This document shows positions 8,251-16,956 of a stretch of DNA of 64,000 nucleotides, piece after piece. The notes below the pieces were generated by a model that had not been told where the DNA came from, ran no database searches, and saw nothing but the letters and a program-made list of their open reading frames with translations. Every line of letters begins with the position of its first letter. Within the stretch, counting starts at the first letter, position 1. The translations under genes were made by a program, and so were the position numbers. Origin of the DNA: Roseiarcus sp963823165 (GTDB lineage: Bacteria; Pseudomonadota; Alphaproteobacteria; Rhizobiales; Beijerinckiaceae); NCBI GenBank assembly GCA_963823165.1, contig CAWGKV010000001.1, positions 558,001 through 622,000 on the forward strand, given 5' to 3'.

Positions 8251-9375
8251 TCAGTCGAGCGTTTCGCGATAGAGGAGGGTGGCGAAGGCGATGACCGCGA
8301 CGGTGAAGACCGCCATCGGCCACAGCTCGGGGGCGATCTCGGTCCAGCCGGTCCCCTTGAGCAGCATGCCGCGCACGATCCGCATGGCGTGCGTCGTCGG
8401 AAAGATCTGGCCGAGCGCCTGCGCCCAGACCGGCATGCCGCGGAACGGGAACATGAAGCCCGACAGCATGAACGACGGCATCAGCGTGAACTGGGCGAGC
8501 TGCACCGCCTGCATCTGGTTCGCCGCCACGGTCGAGAAGGTGACGCCGAGCGCGAGATTGCTGGCGATGAACACGCCGAGCGCGCCGAGCAGCAGCAGAA
8601 CCGAGCCGCGGATCGGCAGGGAAAAGAAGATCGACGCCGCCACCAGGATCAGAATGACCTGGATGTAGCCGATGACCACGTAGGGGGCGATCTTGGCGAT
8701 CATCACCTCGATCGGCCTCACCGGCATCGCGAGCAGGTTCTCCATCGTGCCGCGCTCACGCTCCTTGGTGATCGCCATCGTGGTGACGAACAAGGTCGAG
8801 AACATCAGCACGATGCAGACGAGGCCCGGCACGACGTTGAGCACCGTCAGCTGCTCGGGATTGTAGCGGGCGTGGACGACGAACTGGAACGGCGGCGTCT
8901 GCGGCTGCATCCGGCGGATCGGCGGCAGGTCGCGGTTGAGATCGCTCGCCGCCTGGCCGAGCGCCGCAACCGCGTTGCCGATCGCGGCCGGATCGGTCGC
9001 GTCGGCGTCGATCAGCACGCCGGGCGTCTCGCCGCGGTCGACCGCGCGGTCGAAATCCGGCGGAAACTCGACGACGAACATCAGGTCGCCGCTCGCCAGC
9101 CCCTCGTCGGCCTCCGCTTCCGACCGGATGACCCGGAGGTCATAATAGCCGGAGTTGTTCAGCGCGGCGGCGATGGTGCGGGTGTATTTCGAGTCCTCGA
9201 CCGACAGGAGGCCGGCCGGCAGGTGTTTCGGGTCGGAATTGATCGCGTATCCGAACAGAAAGAGCTGCATGATCGGGATCGCGATGATGATCCTCAGCGT
9301 CATGGTGTCGCGCAGGATCTGGATCGATTCCTTGCGCAGGAGGGCGACGAGGCGGGCGAAGGAAAAGGCGCTCAT
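8251..9375 (-). CDS. ABC-2 type exporter permease
   Basis: A 374-residue membrane protein of the YhhJ/YbhR type. One N-terminal membrane segment (IIIAIPIMQLFLFGYAI) is followed by a large extracytoplasmic domain of about 150 residues. Five to six membrane helices follow, including FVTTMAITKERERGTMENLL, the conserved ABC-2 loop. The start overlaps the ATPase stop by four bases, and the ATPase overlaps the HlyD-type gene, so the three form one operon for efflux across the envelope. Only one permease is encoded, whereas related E. coli systems have two, so it likely works as a homodimer. Substrate unknown. Confidence 0.85.
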   Translation of the reverse strand: MSAFSFARLVALLRKESIQILRDTMTLRIIIAIPIMQLFLFGYAINSDPKHLPAGLLSVEDSKYTRTIAAALNNSGYYDLRVIRSEAEADEGLASGDLMFVVEFPPDFDRAVDRGETPGVLIDADATDPAAIGNAVAALGQAASDLNRDLPPIRRMQPQTPPFQFVVHARYNPEQLTVLNVVPGLVCIVLMFSTLFVTTMAITKERERGTMENLLAMPVRPIEVMIAKIAPYVVIGYIQVILILVAASIFFSLPIRGSVLLLLGALGVFIASNLALGVTFSTVAANQMQAVQLAQFTLMPSFMLSGFMFPFRGMPVWAQALGQIFPTTHAMRIVRGMLLKGTGWTEIAPELWPMAVFTVAVIAFATLLYRETLD

Positions 9376-10286
9376 CGGCCCTCCTCCTGAACGCTCAGCA
9401 TATGGATGAAGACGTCGTCCAGCCGCGGCTCGACCTCGGCCCAGGCGAGGCCCGCTCCCTTCGTCTCGATCGCGCGCTTCAGCGCCTCCTTGTCGAGGCT
9501 CGCGACCCTAAGCGCGCGGCCGAACACCGCCGCCGCCTCGACGCCGGGCGTATGGCGGAGCGCGACCGCGGCGCGGTCGACGTCCTCGCCGGTCCCCTCG
9601 AAGGTGACGAGGCCGGAATGGGCGACGACCGAAGCCGCCCCGCCCTGCACGACGATGCGCCCCTGCGCCAGATAGACGATGCGCTTGCAGCGCTCGGCCT
9701 CGTCCATGTAGTGGGTCGAGACGAGGGTCGTCAGTCCCTCGACCGCCATGTCGTGGATGAGGTCCCAGAATTCGCGCCGCGCCTTGGCGTCGACGCCGGC
9801 GGTGGGCTCGTCGAGCAGCAGCAGTTTTGGCTGGTGCAGGACGCAGGCTGCGAGCGCGAGCCGCTGCTTCCAGCCGCCCGAAAGCTGTCCCGCCAGCTGG
9901 CCGCGGCGGCTTTCGAGCCCCATGCGCTCCATGATCTCGCGGACCGCCGTCTTGCGGTTCGGCATCTCGTAGACTCTTGCGACGAAGTCGAGATTCTCGA
10001 ACACCGTCAGGTCCTCGTAGAGGCTGAAGCGCTGCGTCATGTAGCCGACCTGGCGGCGGATTTCGTGCGGCTCGGCGATGATGTCGTAGCCGAGGCACTG
10101 GCCGGAGCCGCCGTCGGGCTTGAGCAGGCCGCACAGCATGCGGATGGTCGTCGTCTTGCCGCTGCCGTTCGCGCCGAGAAAGCCGCAGATCTCGCCCTTA
10201 GCGACCTGCAGGCTGAGGCCTTCGACCACCTTGAGATCGCCGAAACTCTTGCGCAATCCGCTGACGTCGATGGCGTATTCGCTCAT
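9372..10286 (-). CDS. ABC exporter ATP-binding protein
   Basis: A 304-residue ATPase with Walker A GANGSGKTT (residues 38-46), signature LSGGWKQRLALA, Walker B LLLLDEPTAGVD and a switch His in STHYMDEAERC. The C-terminal 80 residues after VYLAQGRIVVQGG are the DrrA-like extension typical of ABC-2 exporters. ATG 10286 lies inside the end of the HlyD-like gene, and the stop overlaps the permease start. It would power the adjacent permease, probably exporting a drug-like or lipid-like compound. Confidence 0.9.
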   Translation of the reverse strand: MSEYAIDVSGLRKSFGDLKVVEGLSLQVAKGEICGFLGANGSGKTTTIRMLCGLLKPDGGSGQCLGYDIIAEPHEIRRQVGYMTQRFSLYEDLTVFENLDFVARVYEMPNRKTAVREIMERMGLESRRGQLAGQLSGGWKQRLALAACVLHQPKLLLLDEPTAGVDAKARREFWDLIHDMAVEGLTTLVSTHYMDEAERCKRIVYLAQGRIVVQGGAASVVAHSGLVTFEGTGEDVDRAAVALRHTPGVEAAAVFGRALRVASLDKEALKRAIETKGAGLAWAEVEPRLDDVFIHMLSVQEEGR

Positions 10287-11269
10287 GGCGCTTCGACGGA
10301 CGGTTTCACCGTCACCGGCTGGCCCGGATTGAGAAGCGTCGCCTGAGCCGGCGGCGGCCGGGCCTCGGCGAGGAAGACGAACTTGCTTCTCGTCCGCTCG
10401 GAATAGATGAACGGCGGCGTGTACTCGGCCTGCGGCGAAATGAACGACACGATTCCGTCGAGACCGGCGGGACACGATTCGCAGGCAAAGGCGACCTTGT
10501 CGCCGACATGCACTTTCGCGAGCTCCGGCTCGGGAATGAAGAAGCGGACAAAAATGTTTTGCGGCGGCAGGAGGGAAACGACCGGGGCGCCGGCCGCCAG
10601 CGTCTCGCCGGGAAAGGCGATCACGTCGGCGACGAGGCCGGCGTCGGGTGCGGCCGCCGATCGCTGGTCGAGACGCCACTGAGCCTGCTTCAGCGCCGCC
10701 TCCAGCGAATCGACGAGCGACTTCTGCGCCTCGATCTCGGCGGGCCGGCCCATCGGCGCCTGGGCGGTCGCGAGCGCGGCGGTCGCCGCCGCGACCTTGG
10801 CCTCGGCCGAGCGCAGCGCGGTCTCCTCCTGGTCGACGGTCTGCTGGGTCGCCGAGCCCGACTTGAGCAGCGACGAGCTCCGCCGCAGGTCCTCCTGCGC
10901 CCGGTCGCGCGCGGCCTCGGCGTCATGGAGGTTGGCCTTGGCCTGCTCGATCTCGCTCGGTTTCGAAGGCGAAAGAAGGTTGGCGAGCTGGTCGCGCGCC
11001 TGCTGAAGGAGGCGGCGCGCCTGATCGACCGCGGCTTTATCGTCGGCCGCGTCCTGCTCGAACAGCGGCTGGCCTTTGACGATCCGGTCGCCGCGCGCCA
11101 CATCGACCGCCGTCAGAAGGCCGGGCTGGGTCGGCCCGACCTTGACGAAATCGGCTTCCGCATATCCCTGCCAGGCGACCGGCGCCGGATCCCGGGGCTT
11201 GAACAGCGTCCAGGCCGCCGCGAGCACGACCGCGGCGAGCGCCCCCAGGACCAGGATTCGACGAGACAC
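10283..11269 (-). CDS. HlyD-family membrane fusion protein
   Basis: A 328-residue periplasmic adaptor. The N-terminal anchor (RILVLGALAAVVLAAAWTLF) is followed by a biotinyl-lipoyl-like half-motif (GLLTAVDVARGDRIVKGQPL). A long alpha-helical coiled coil rich in Ala, Gln and Glu spans about residues 65-190, and then comes the beta-barrel region. It is first in the operon and overlaps the ATPase start by four bases. It should bridge the inner-membrane ABC complex to an outer-membrane TolC-like channel, which is not in this window. Confidence 0.88.
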   Translation of the reverse strand: MSRRILVLGALAAVVLAAAWTLFKPRDPAPVAWQGYAEADFVKVGPTQPGLLTAVDVARGDRIVKGQPLFEQDAADDKAAVDQARRLLQQARDQLANLLSPSKPSEIEQAKANLHDAEAARDRAQEDLRRSSSLLKSGSATQQTVDQEETALRSAEAKVAAATAALATAQAPMGRPAEIEAQKSLVDSLEAALKQAQWRLDQRSAAAPDAGLVADVIAFPGETLAAGAPVVSLLPPQNIFVRFFIPEPELAKVHVGDKVAFACESCPAGLDGIVSFISPQAEYTPPFIYSERTRSKFVFLAEARPPPAQATLLNPGQPVTVKPSVEAP

Positions 11270-11528
11270 TGCGATGCTCGATTAGTGCTTGCCGCTAAGG
11301 CGAGCTGTCGACGGAAACACGAACTCGCCCAATGAACTGGTCCGGCCTGTCGCGCGGCCGTTCAGATAACAGAGGCGCGGATATTCGTGAACGGAATTCC
11401 TCCGACGCTCCCCTTGGGAATTCACCCTTCTGGTGCGCCTCGTGCGAGGAAGCGGAGCTTACAGATGCGACAGTTTTTCGCGCTCAACGCGCTGAAAAGA
11501 TTGAGGCCCTGCCAACCCATGCACCCCC

Positions 11529-12758
11529 TCACCCCGGCCTTGGCGGTCCCTCCTTCGCCGCCTCCATGAGGGCGACGAAGCGGCGGAAGAGATAGTGGCT
11601 GTCGCGCGGGCCGGGCGACGCCTCGGGGTGGTACTGGACCGAGAAGGCCGGGCGGTCGGTCAGGACCACGCCGCAGTTGGAACCGTCGAACAGCGAGACA
11701 TGCGTCTCCTTGACGTTCTCCGGCAGGGTCGAACGGTCGACGGCGAAACCGTGGTTCATCGACACGATCTCCACCTTGTTGGTGGTGAAATCCTTGACCG
11801 GATGGTTCGCGCCGTGATGGCCCTGCGGCATCTTCACCGTGCGGCCGCCGACCGCAAGCCCGAGGAGCTGATGGCCGAGGCAGATGCCGAACAGCGGGAT
11901 TTTCGTCTCGAGCAGACCCTGGATGGTCGGCACGGCGTATTTGCCGGTCTCGGCCGGATCTCCCGGCCCGTTCGACAGGAACACCCCGTCGGGCCGCAGC
12001 GCAAGGATCTCGTCGGCGGTCGCGGTCGCGGGGACGACCGTCACCGAGCAGCCGCAGTCGTTGAGCAGCCTCAAAATGTTGCGCTTCACCCCGTAGTCGA
12101 CCGCGACCACGTGGAAGCGCGTCTCGAGACGTTTGCCGTAACCGCTCTCGAGCGTCCAGCTGGTCTCGTCCCAGTCGTAGCGCTGCGTCGACCCGACGGC
12201 CGGGACGAGATCCATGCCGTCGATGCCCGGCCAGCGGGCCGCCTCGGCGCGCAGCGCGTCGAGGTCGAAGGCGCCGTCCGGCGAATGGGCGATGACGGCG
12301 TTCGGCATGCCGCGGGTGCGGATGAGCGTCGTCAGGGCCCGGGTGTCGACGCCGGTGAGGCCGATGAGGCCCCGCGCCCTCAGCCAGGCGTCGAGCCGGG
12401 CGCGGGCGCGATGATTGGAAGGTTCGCCGATCTCGGCGCGGAAGATCGCGCCGACCGCGGCCGAGCTCGCCGCGGCGTTGACGACTTCGAGGTCCTCGTC
12501 GTTGACCCCGACGATCCCTATATGAGGAAACGTGAAGGTGACGATCTGGGCGGCGTAGGATGGGTCGGTCAAGATCTCCTGATAGCCGGTCATCGCGGTG
12601 TTGAAGCAGACTTCGCCGACCGCCGACCCCGTCGCCCCGACTCCGAAGCCTTCGATCACGTCGCCGTTGGCGAGCACGAGCACGCCCGTCGCGACGCGCG
12701 GCCGCCACCCCTGGCCGTCCCGGCCGGCTGCGGCGGTGGGTCTGGTTGCGCTCGACAT
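11529..12758 (-). CDS. carA: Carbamoyl-phosphate synthase small subunit CarA
   Basis: A 409-residue glutamine amidotransferase subunit that supplies ammonia to CarB for carbamoyl phosphate, used for arginine and pyrimidines. The N-terminal domain has the CarA pattern GEVCFNTAMTGYQEILTDPSY. The C-terminal class-I GATase domain has the nucleophile Cys293 in LFGICLGHQLLG and the His of FSVQYHPEASPG. The large subunit carB is not adjacent. It is divergent from the yqeY gene with only about 70 bases between starts, a common arrangement in alphaproteobacteria. The 259 bases downstream toward the exporter show no gene. Confidence 0.95.
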   Translation of the reverse strand: MSSATRPTAAAGRDGQGWRPRVATGVLVLANGDVIEGFGVGATGSAVGEVCFNTAMTGYQEILTDPSYAAQIVTFTFPHIGIVGVNDEDLEVVNAAASSAAVGAIFRAEIGEPSNHRARARLDAWLRARGLIGLTGVDTRALTTLIRTRGMPNAVIAHSPDGAFDLDALRAEAARWPGIDGMDLVPAVGSTQRYDWDETSWTLESGYGKRLETRFHVVAVDYGVKRNILRLLNDCGCSVTVVPATATADEILALRPDGVFLSNGPGDPAETGKYAVPTIQGLLETKIPLFGICLGHQLLGLAVGGRTVKMPQGHHGANHPVKDFTTNKVEIVSMNHGFAVDRSTLPENVKETHVSLFDGSNCGVVLTDRPAFSVQYHPEASPGPRDSHYLFRRFVALMEAAKEGPPRPG

Positions 12759-12828
12759 GGGCCTGTGCTTAAGCGCCGCGCACTTCGCGCGTCAAGCCGA
12801 CGCGACCGGCAACATTGCGAGGAACCCC

Positions 12829-13296
12829 ATGGCCGATGCGGCCCCGCTGCGCGATACCGTGACAGCCCGAATGAAAGAGGCGATGAAGGCCGGCGACAAG
12901 GTCCGGGTCGGCGCGCTTCGCCTCATCATGGCGGCGCTGAAGGAGCGGGAGATCGAGGCGCGCGGGGCGGGTAAGATCGTGAGCCGCGCCGACGAGCTCG
13001 CGCTGCTCACCAAGATGGTCAAGTCCCGGCAGGAGTCGGCGGCGATCTACGCCCAGGCAGGGCGGGCCGACCTGGCGGCGCAGGAGAACGCCGAAGTCGC
13101 CGTCATCAACGAGTTCCTGCCGAAGCAGATGGACGAGGCCGAGGTGACGGCGGCGGCGAAGGCCGCCATCGGCGCGACCGGCGCGGCGAGCGTGAAGGAC
13201 ATGGGCAAGGTGGTCAACGCGCTGAAGGAGGCCCACCCGGGCCGGATGGACTTCGCCAAGGCGAGCGCCATCGTGAAGCGCCTGCTCGCGGGTTGA
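12829..13296 (+). CDS. yqeY: GatB/YqeY domain protein
   Basis: A 155-residue protein with the YqeY fold: an N-terminal helical segment (DTVTARMKEAMKAGDKVRVG, ALRLIMAALKEREIE), the conserved FLPKQMDEAEV, and a C-terminal DMGKVVNALKEAHPGRMDFA. It is related to the tRNA-binding tail domain of the amidotransferase subunit GatB; its free-standing role is not established, though tRNA-linked functions are suspected. Start ATG 12829 has GCGAGGA upstream. The frame is open further upstream but overlaps the divergent carA start. Confidence 0.88.
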   Translation: MADAAPLRDTVTARMKEAMKAGDKVRVGALRLIMAALKEREIEARGAGKIVSRADELALLTKMVKSRQESAAIYAQAGRADLAAQENAEVAVINEFLPKQMDEAEVTAAAKAAIGATGAASVKDMGKVVNALKEAHPGRMDFAKASAIVKRLLAG

Positions 13297-13327
13297 CCGA
13301 CTTCGGGGGGCGTTAGCACCCGACTGA

Positions 13328-13927
13328 TCAGGCGCTTCGCCGCAACACCGTCGAGGAAAGCTCGGAGCGCGGCCCATGCAGGAACAGAAATGCAGGCGGC
13401 TTGCGCTCGACGAAGCGCGCCGCCTCTGCTTCCGGCGCACGCCACGGCCCAAGGGCGATCGCGGCCCGGCTCGACATCGCCTTCAGCGTCGATCCCGGAC
13501 GGTCGAAGACGGCGATCGGGACGAGGTCGGCGATGTTGCGCCAGTGGCGCCAAAGATGGAATTGGCGGAGATTGTCGGCCCCCATGATCCAGACAAATCG
13601 AACTCCCTTGGCGCGCCTGGTGATCCAGACCAGCGTATCGTAGGTATAACGGGCTCCGATATGCGCCTCGACGTCGGTGACGGCGACGCGAGGGCCGGCG
13701 ACCAGGCGGTGGGCGGCCTCGACGCGCGCGTTGAGCGCGACGAGGTCGGCTTGCGACTTGAGCGGATTGCCCGGGCTGACCAGCCACCAGACGCGATCGA
13801 GGCGGAGCCGCACGAGCGCAATGCGAGTGACCAGCGCATGACCCTGATGCGGCGGATTGAACGAACCACCCAGCAGTCCGACGCGCATCCCAGGCTGGAA
13901 CGGAGGCAAGCGCGGGATTTCGGTCAC
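13328..13927 (-). CDS. nadD: Nicotinate-nucleotide adenylyltransferase NadD
   Basis: A 199-residue enzyme that adenylates nicotinate mononucleotide to deamido-NAD. The nucleotidyltransferase motif GGSFNPPHQGH is at residues 20-30. VSPGNPLKS, WIMGADNLRQFHLW and the C-terminal SSTVLRR (the ISSTxIR signature) complete the NadD pattern. Its start overlaps the prfA stop by four bases, coupling it to a release-factor gene. This is unusual, since nadD more often sits near proA/rsfS in alphaproteobacteria. Confidence 0.93.
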   Translation of the reverse strand: MTEIPRLPPFQPGMRVGLLGGSFNPPHQGHALVTRIALVRLRLDRVWWLVSPGNPLKSQADLVALNARVEAAHRLVAGPRVAVTDVEAHIGARYTYDTLVWITRRAKGVRFVWIMGADNLRQFHLWRHWRNIADLVPIAVFDRPGSTLKAMSSRAAIALGPWRAPEAEAARFVERKPPAFLFLHGPRSELSSTVLRRSA

Positions 13928-15000
13928 GAGCTGGACTGCTCGGCCAAGAGCTCCGCCTGACGCTCGGCGGTCAGAGCGTCGATGATCTCGTCGATCCCAT
14001 CGCCCTCCATGATCCGGTCGAGCGAATAAACGGTCAGATTGATGCGATGGTCAGTCACCCTCCCCTGTGGGAAATTATAGGTGCGGATGCGTTGCGAGCG
14101 GTCGCCCGAGCCGACCTGCGAGCGCCGCTCCTGCGCCCGCTCGGCGTCGAGCTTCTGATTGCGGGCGTCTAGGATGCGCGAGCGCAGAAGGGCCATCGCC
14201 TTGGCGCGGTTGCGGTGCTGCGACCGCTCCTCCTGCATCGCGACCACCACGCCGGTTGGGATGTGTGTGATGCGGATGGCCGACTCGGTCTTGTTGACAT
14301 GCTGGCCGCCGGCGCCGCTCGAACGCATGGTGTCGATCTTGAGGTCGGCCTCGTTGATGACCAATTCCGCCTCCTGTGCGACGGGCAGGACCGCGACTGT
14401 CGCGGCGGAGGTGTGGATACGCCCTTGAGTCTCGGTCGCCGGCACGCGCTGAACCCGGTGCGCGCCGCTCTCGAACTTGAGCCGGGCGAACACGCCGCGG
14501 CCGGAAATCTCGGCCACGATTTCCTTGTATCCCCCGGCCGTCCCTTCGCTCATCGACAGCACCTCGACCCTCCAGCGCTTCGACTCGGCATATTTGACAT
14601 ACATGCGGAAGAGATCGCCGGCGAAAAGGGCCGCCTCGTCGCCTCCGGTCCCCGCGCGCACTTCGAGGATGGCGTCGCCCTCGTCGGCGGCGTCCTTCGG
14701 CAGGAGCGCGACACGGATCGCCTTCGCCATCTCCTCGGTCTCCATCCGGGCGGCGGCGAATTCGGCAGTCGCCATCGCGCGCATTTCTCCGTCCAGATCG
14801 GGATCCTGCAACATGGCGGCTAGATCCTCCCTCTCCTTCTCCTTGGCCCGATAGGCGGCGATCGCCGAAACGACCGGCTCGAGATCATTGAGTTCGCGCG
14901 ACAGCGCCGAATAGTCGGCGCCGGAGACGCCTTCGGTGAGGCGCGCGCTGATTTCCTGGTGGCGACGCAGGATGAGATCGAGATTGTCGTTGGCGGCCAT
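13924..15000 (-). CDS. prfA: Peptide chain release factor 1
   Basis: A 358-residue class-I release factor that terminates translation at UAA/UAG. The peptidyl-hydrolysis motif lies in SSGAGGQHVNKTESAIRITH, preceded by VRAGTGGDEAALFA and followed by the RNYNFPQ-type segment (here RTYNFPQGRVTDHRI). Start ATG 15000 (MAANDNLD) fits the family; an in-frame extension to 15126 does not resemble it. The usual partner prmC is absent here and nadD follows with a four-base overlap. Confidence 0.96.
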   Translation of the reverse strand: MAANDNLDLILRRHQEISARLTEGVSGADYSALSRELNDLEPVVSAIAAYRAKEKEREDLAAMLQDPDLDGEMRAMATAEFAAARMETEEMAKAIRVALLPKDAADEGDAILEVRAGTGGDEAALFAGDLFRMYVKYAESKRWRVEVLSMSEGTAGGYKEIVAEISGRGVFARLKFESGAHRVQRVPATETQGRIHTSAATVAVLPVAQEAELVINEADLKIDTMRSSGAGGQHVNKTESAIRITHIPTGVVVAMQEERSQHRNRAKAMALLRSRILDARNQKLDAERAQERRSQVGSGDRSQRIRTYNFPQGRVTDHRINLTVYSLDRIMEGDGIDEIIDALTAERQAELLAEQSSS

Positions 15001-15015
15001 GGTCTTGGGCTCTAG

Positions 15016-15069
15016 CAGCCTGTCGGACTTAACGCCACGCCGGCGATTGCGCTGGCAGCCTGTCGGACT
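15016..15069. repeat. Short direct repeat CAGCCTGTCGGACT
   Basis: The 14-mer CAGCCTGTCGGACT occurs at 15016-15029 and again at 15056-15069, 40 bases apart, in the 200-base gap between prfA and paaE. It may be the remnant of a dispersed repeat edge. Nothing else is recognisable in this gap. Confidence 0.45.
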
Positions 15070-15200
15070 GGGGTTACGGTCCGCGGCCTCCGGCCTCATC
15101 GACGACCTCACAAACAAGGACAGCAAGGACTGCCCCGTCGCCGCCTCGCTGACCGACCCACATAAGTCAAAAGTGGCGTCTCAACCCATCGCGTTCGCTC

Positions 15201-16268
15201 TCACACCGCGTCGAAGTCGAGCGTCACCTTCGGCGTCAAGGGCCTGGACTGGCAGGCGAGGACGTAGCCCGCCTCGAGCTCCCAGGGCTCGAGCGAATAG
15301 TTGACGTCCATCGCCACTTCTCCCTCGACCACCCTGCAACGGCAGGTGCAGCACATGCCGCCCCTGCAGGAATGGGGGATTTCGACGCCCTGGTCGTGCG
15401 CCGCCTCGATGATCAGCGCGCCGGGCTCGACCTCTATCGTGTGGGTGCGGCCATCGAGCACGCAATTTACCTGCGCCTCGCCCTCGTGCGGCGCGTGAGC
15501 GGGAGCGGGCCTGGGCGCTCGCGGCGGCGCGCCGTCGGTCGAGAAAAGCTCGGCCCGGATGCGCGAAGGGTCGGCGCCGGCGGCGATCAGCGCGGCGCGT
15601 CCCTCCTCGATCATTCCGAACGGGCCGCATAAGAAATAGGCGTCGACGTCCTGTGGCCGGACGATGGTCTTCGCCAGAAGGCCGACGCGCTCGCCGTCCA
15701 GGCGGCCGTTCAATATGTCGATGTCCTGTGATTCGCGCGACAGCAGATGAAAGACCGCGAGACGGCCGAGATGCCGGTCCTTCAGCTCTTCGAGCGCCCT
15801 GCGGAACATGATGCTCGATGTCGTCCGGTTGCCGTAGAAAAGGGTCGCACGCGCTTGCCCGTCGGCCGCCAGCATGGAGCGGATGATCGAGATGACCGGC
15901 GTGATGCCGGAGCCGGCGGCGAAGAATGCATAATGCCGGCCCGCCCCGATTTCGGCGGTGAACCGGCCCTCGGGCGGGGCGACGTCGATGCGCTCGCCCG
16001 GCCGCAGCGCCTCCCCGGCGAAGCGCGAGAAGCGCCCGCTTTCGACCTTCTTCACCGCAATCCTGAGCTCGTTCTCGTCCGCTCCGGAGCAGATCGAATA
16101 GGAGCGCCGGCATTCCTCGCCGTCGATGGTGGCGCGCACCGTCAGATATTGGCCGGGCTGAAAGGCGTACTCGCGGCGAAGCGCCTCCGGCACGGCGAAG
16201 GCGAGCGACACGCTGTCAGAAGTCTCCTGACGGCGGTCGACGATGACGAGCGAATGGAAACGGCTCAT
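15201..16268 (-). CDS. paaE: Phenylacetyl-CoA epoxidase reductase subunit PaaE
   Basis: A 355-residue electron-transfer subunit that passes electrons from NADPH to the PaaA di-iron centre. The N-terminal FAD/NAD(P) reductase module has RRSYSIC, AAGSGITPVISIIRS and the nucleotide-binding CGPFGM. A C-terminal plant-type [2Fe-2S] domain has CRGGMCCTCRCRV and a later LACQS cysteine. It is last in the paa operon and separated from paaD by a palindromic repeat. ATG 16268 is preferred over a GTG at 16277. Confidence 0.94.
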   Translation of the reverse strand: MSRFHSLVIVDRRQETSDSVSLAFAVPEALRREYAFQPGQYLTVRATIDGEECRRSYSICSGADENELRIAVKKVESGRFSRFAGEALRPGERIDVAPPEGRFTAEIGAGRHYAFFAAGSGITPVISIIRSMLAADGQARATLFYGNRTTSSIMFRRALEELKDRHLGRLAVFHLLSRESQDIDILNGRLDGERVGLLAKTIVRPQDVDAYFLCGPFGMIEEGRAALIAAGADPSRIRAELFSTDGAPPRAPRPAPAHAPHEGEAQVNCVLDGRTHTIEVEPGALIIEAAHDQGVEIPHSCRGGMCCTCRCRVVEGEVAMDVNYSLEPWELEAGYVLACQSRPLTPKVTLDFDAV

Positions 16269-16276
16269 GGCTGCCA

Positions 16277-16402
16277 CGCGTCGTCCCTTCTCCTCGCGAG
16301 CGGGGAGAAGGTGGCGCGAAGCGCCGGATGAGGGGCGACCGGGACCTCGGCCGCATGGCGGAGCCCCTCACCCCGACTCTCTCCCCGCAAGCGGGGCGAG
16401 GG
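16277..16402. repeat. REP-like palindromes inside the paa operon
   Basis: Two hairpins, CTTCTCC..GGGAGAAG near 16277-16300 and CTCTCCCCGCAAGCGGGGCGAG at about 16379-16400, surround a GGCGCGAAGCGCC palindrome. They fill the gap between paaD and paaE, where the other paa genes overlap or nearly touch. Such palindromes may modulate mRNA stability between cistrons. Confidence 0.6.
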
Positions 16403-16410
16403 AGGAAGGC

Positions 16411-16956
16411 TCAGGCGCACTTGAAATGCTCGAACGGTTCCCGGCAGGCGCGGCAGCGCCAGAGCGCCTTGCACGCGGTGGAGCCGAATTCCGACACGCG
16501 TTCCGTGTCTTTGGAGCCGCAGCGGGGGCATGCGACGTCGGCCGAAGCCTCGAACAGGGAGCGCTTGCCTGCGCCGCGCGCCGGCGGCGCGATGCCGTAG
16601 GCGCGCAATTTCTCGCGCGCCGCCTCGCTCATGCGATCGGTCGTCCAGGCCGGGCTGTTGGTGAGCCTGACGCTGACGTCGTCGAAACCGTCCTTCGCCA
16701 GTTCGGTCTCGATCCCGAGCGCGATCACGCCCATCGCCGGGCAGCCCGAATAAGTGGGCAAGATGGAGACCGCGACCCGGCCGCGCTCGTCGACGTCGAC
16801 CTGGTGCAGAATGCCGAGATCCTCAATGGTGAGGACCGGAACCTCCGGGTCGGTCACGCGGGCGCAGGCCGCGCGGGCGAGATCGCCGGGTTGTAGCCGC
16901 GCGCGCTGAGCGCGGCCGACTACAGGAGCGCGGCCAGCGGCCGCGGAGTCGCTCAC
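16411..16956 (-). CDS. paaD: Phenylacetate pathway protein PaaD (iron-sulfur assembly, MIP18 family)
   Basis: A 181-residue accessory protein for the phenylacetyl-CoA epoxidase, thought to help maturation of its metal centres. The MIP18/DUF59 core is seen in DPEVPVLTIEDLGILHQVDV and PTYSGCPAMGVIALGIE. The C-terminal zinc-ribbon has CPRCGSKDTERVSEFGSTAC and CRACREPFEHFKC. GTG 16956 overlaps the paaC stop (GTGA), the same coupling used at the paaB/paaC junction. Confidence 0.92.
   Translation of the reverse strand: MSDSAAAGRAPVVGRAQRARLQPGDLARAACARVTDPEVPVLTIEDLGILHQVDVDERGRVAVSILPTYSGCPAMGVIALGIETELAKDGFDDVSVRLTNSPAWTTDRMSEAAREKLRAYGIAPPARGAGKRSLFEASADVACPRCGSKDTERVSEFGSTACKALWRCRACREPFEHFKCA

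Noticed and set aside
8056..9390. 444-codon open frame opposite the ABC permease
   Set aside because: Arg/His/Asp-rich composition typical of an antisense frame of a membrane protein gene; the minus strand encodes clear helices and motifs.
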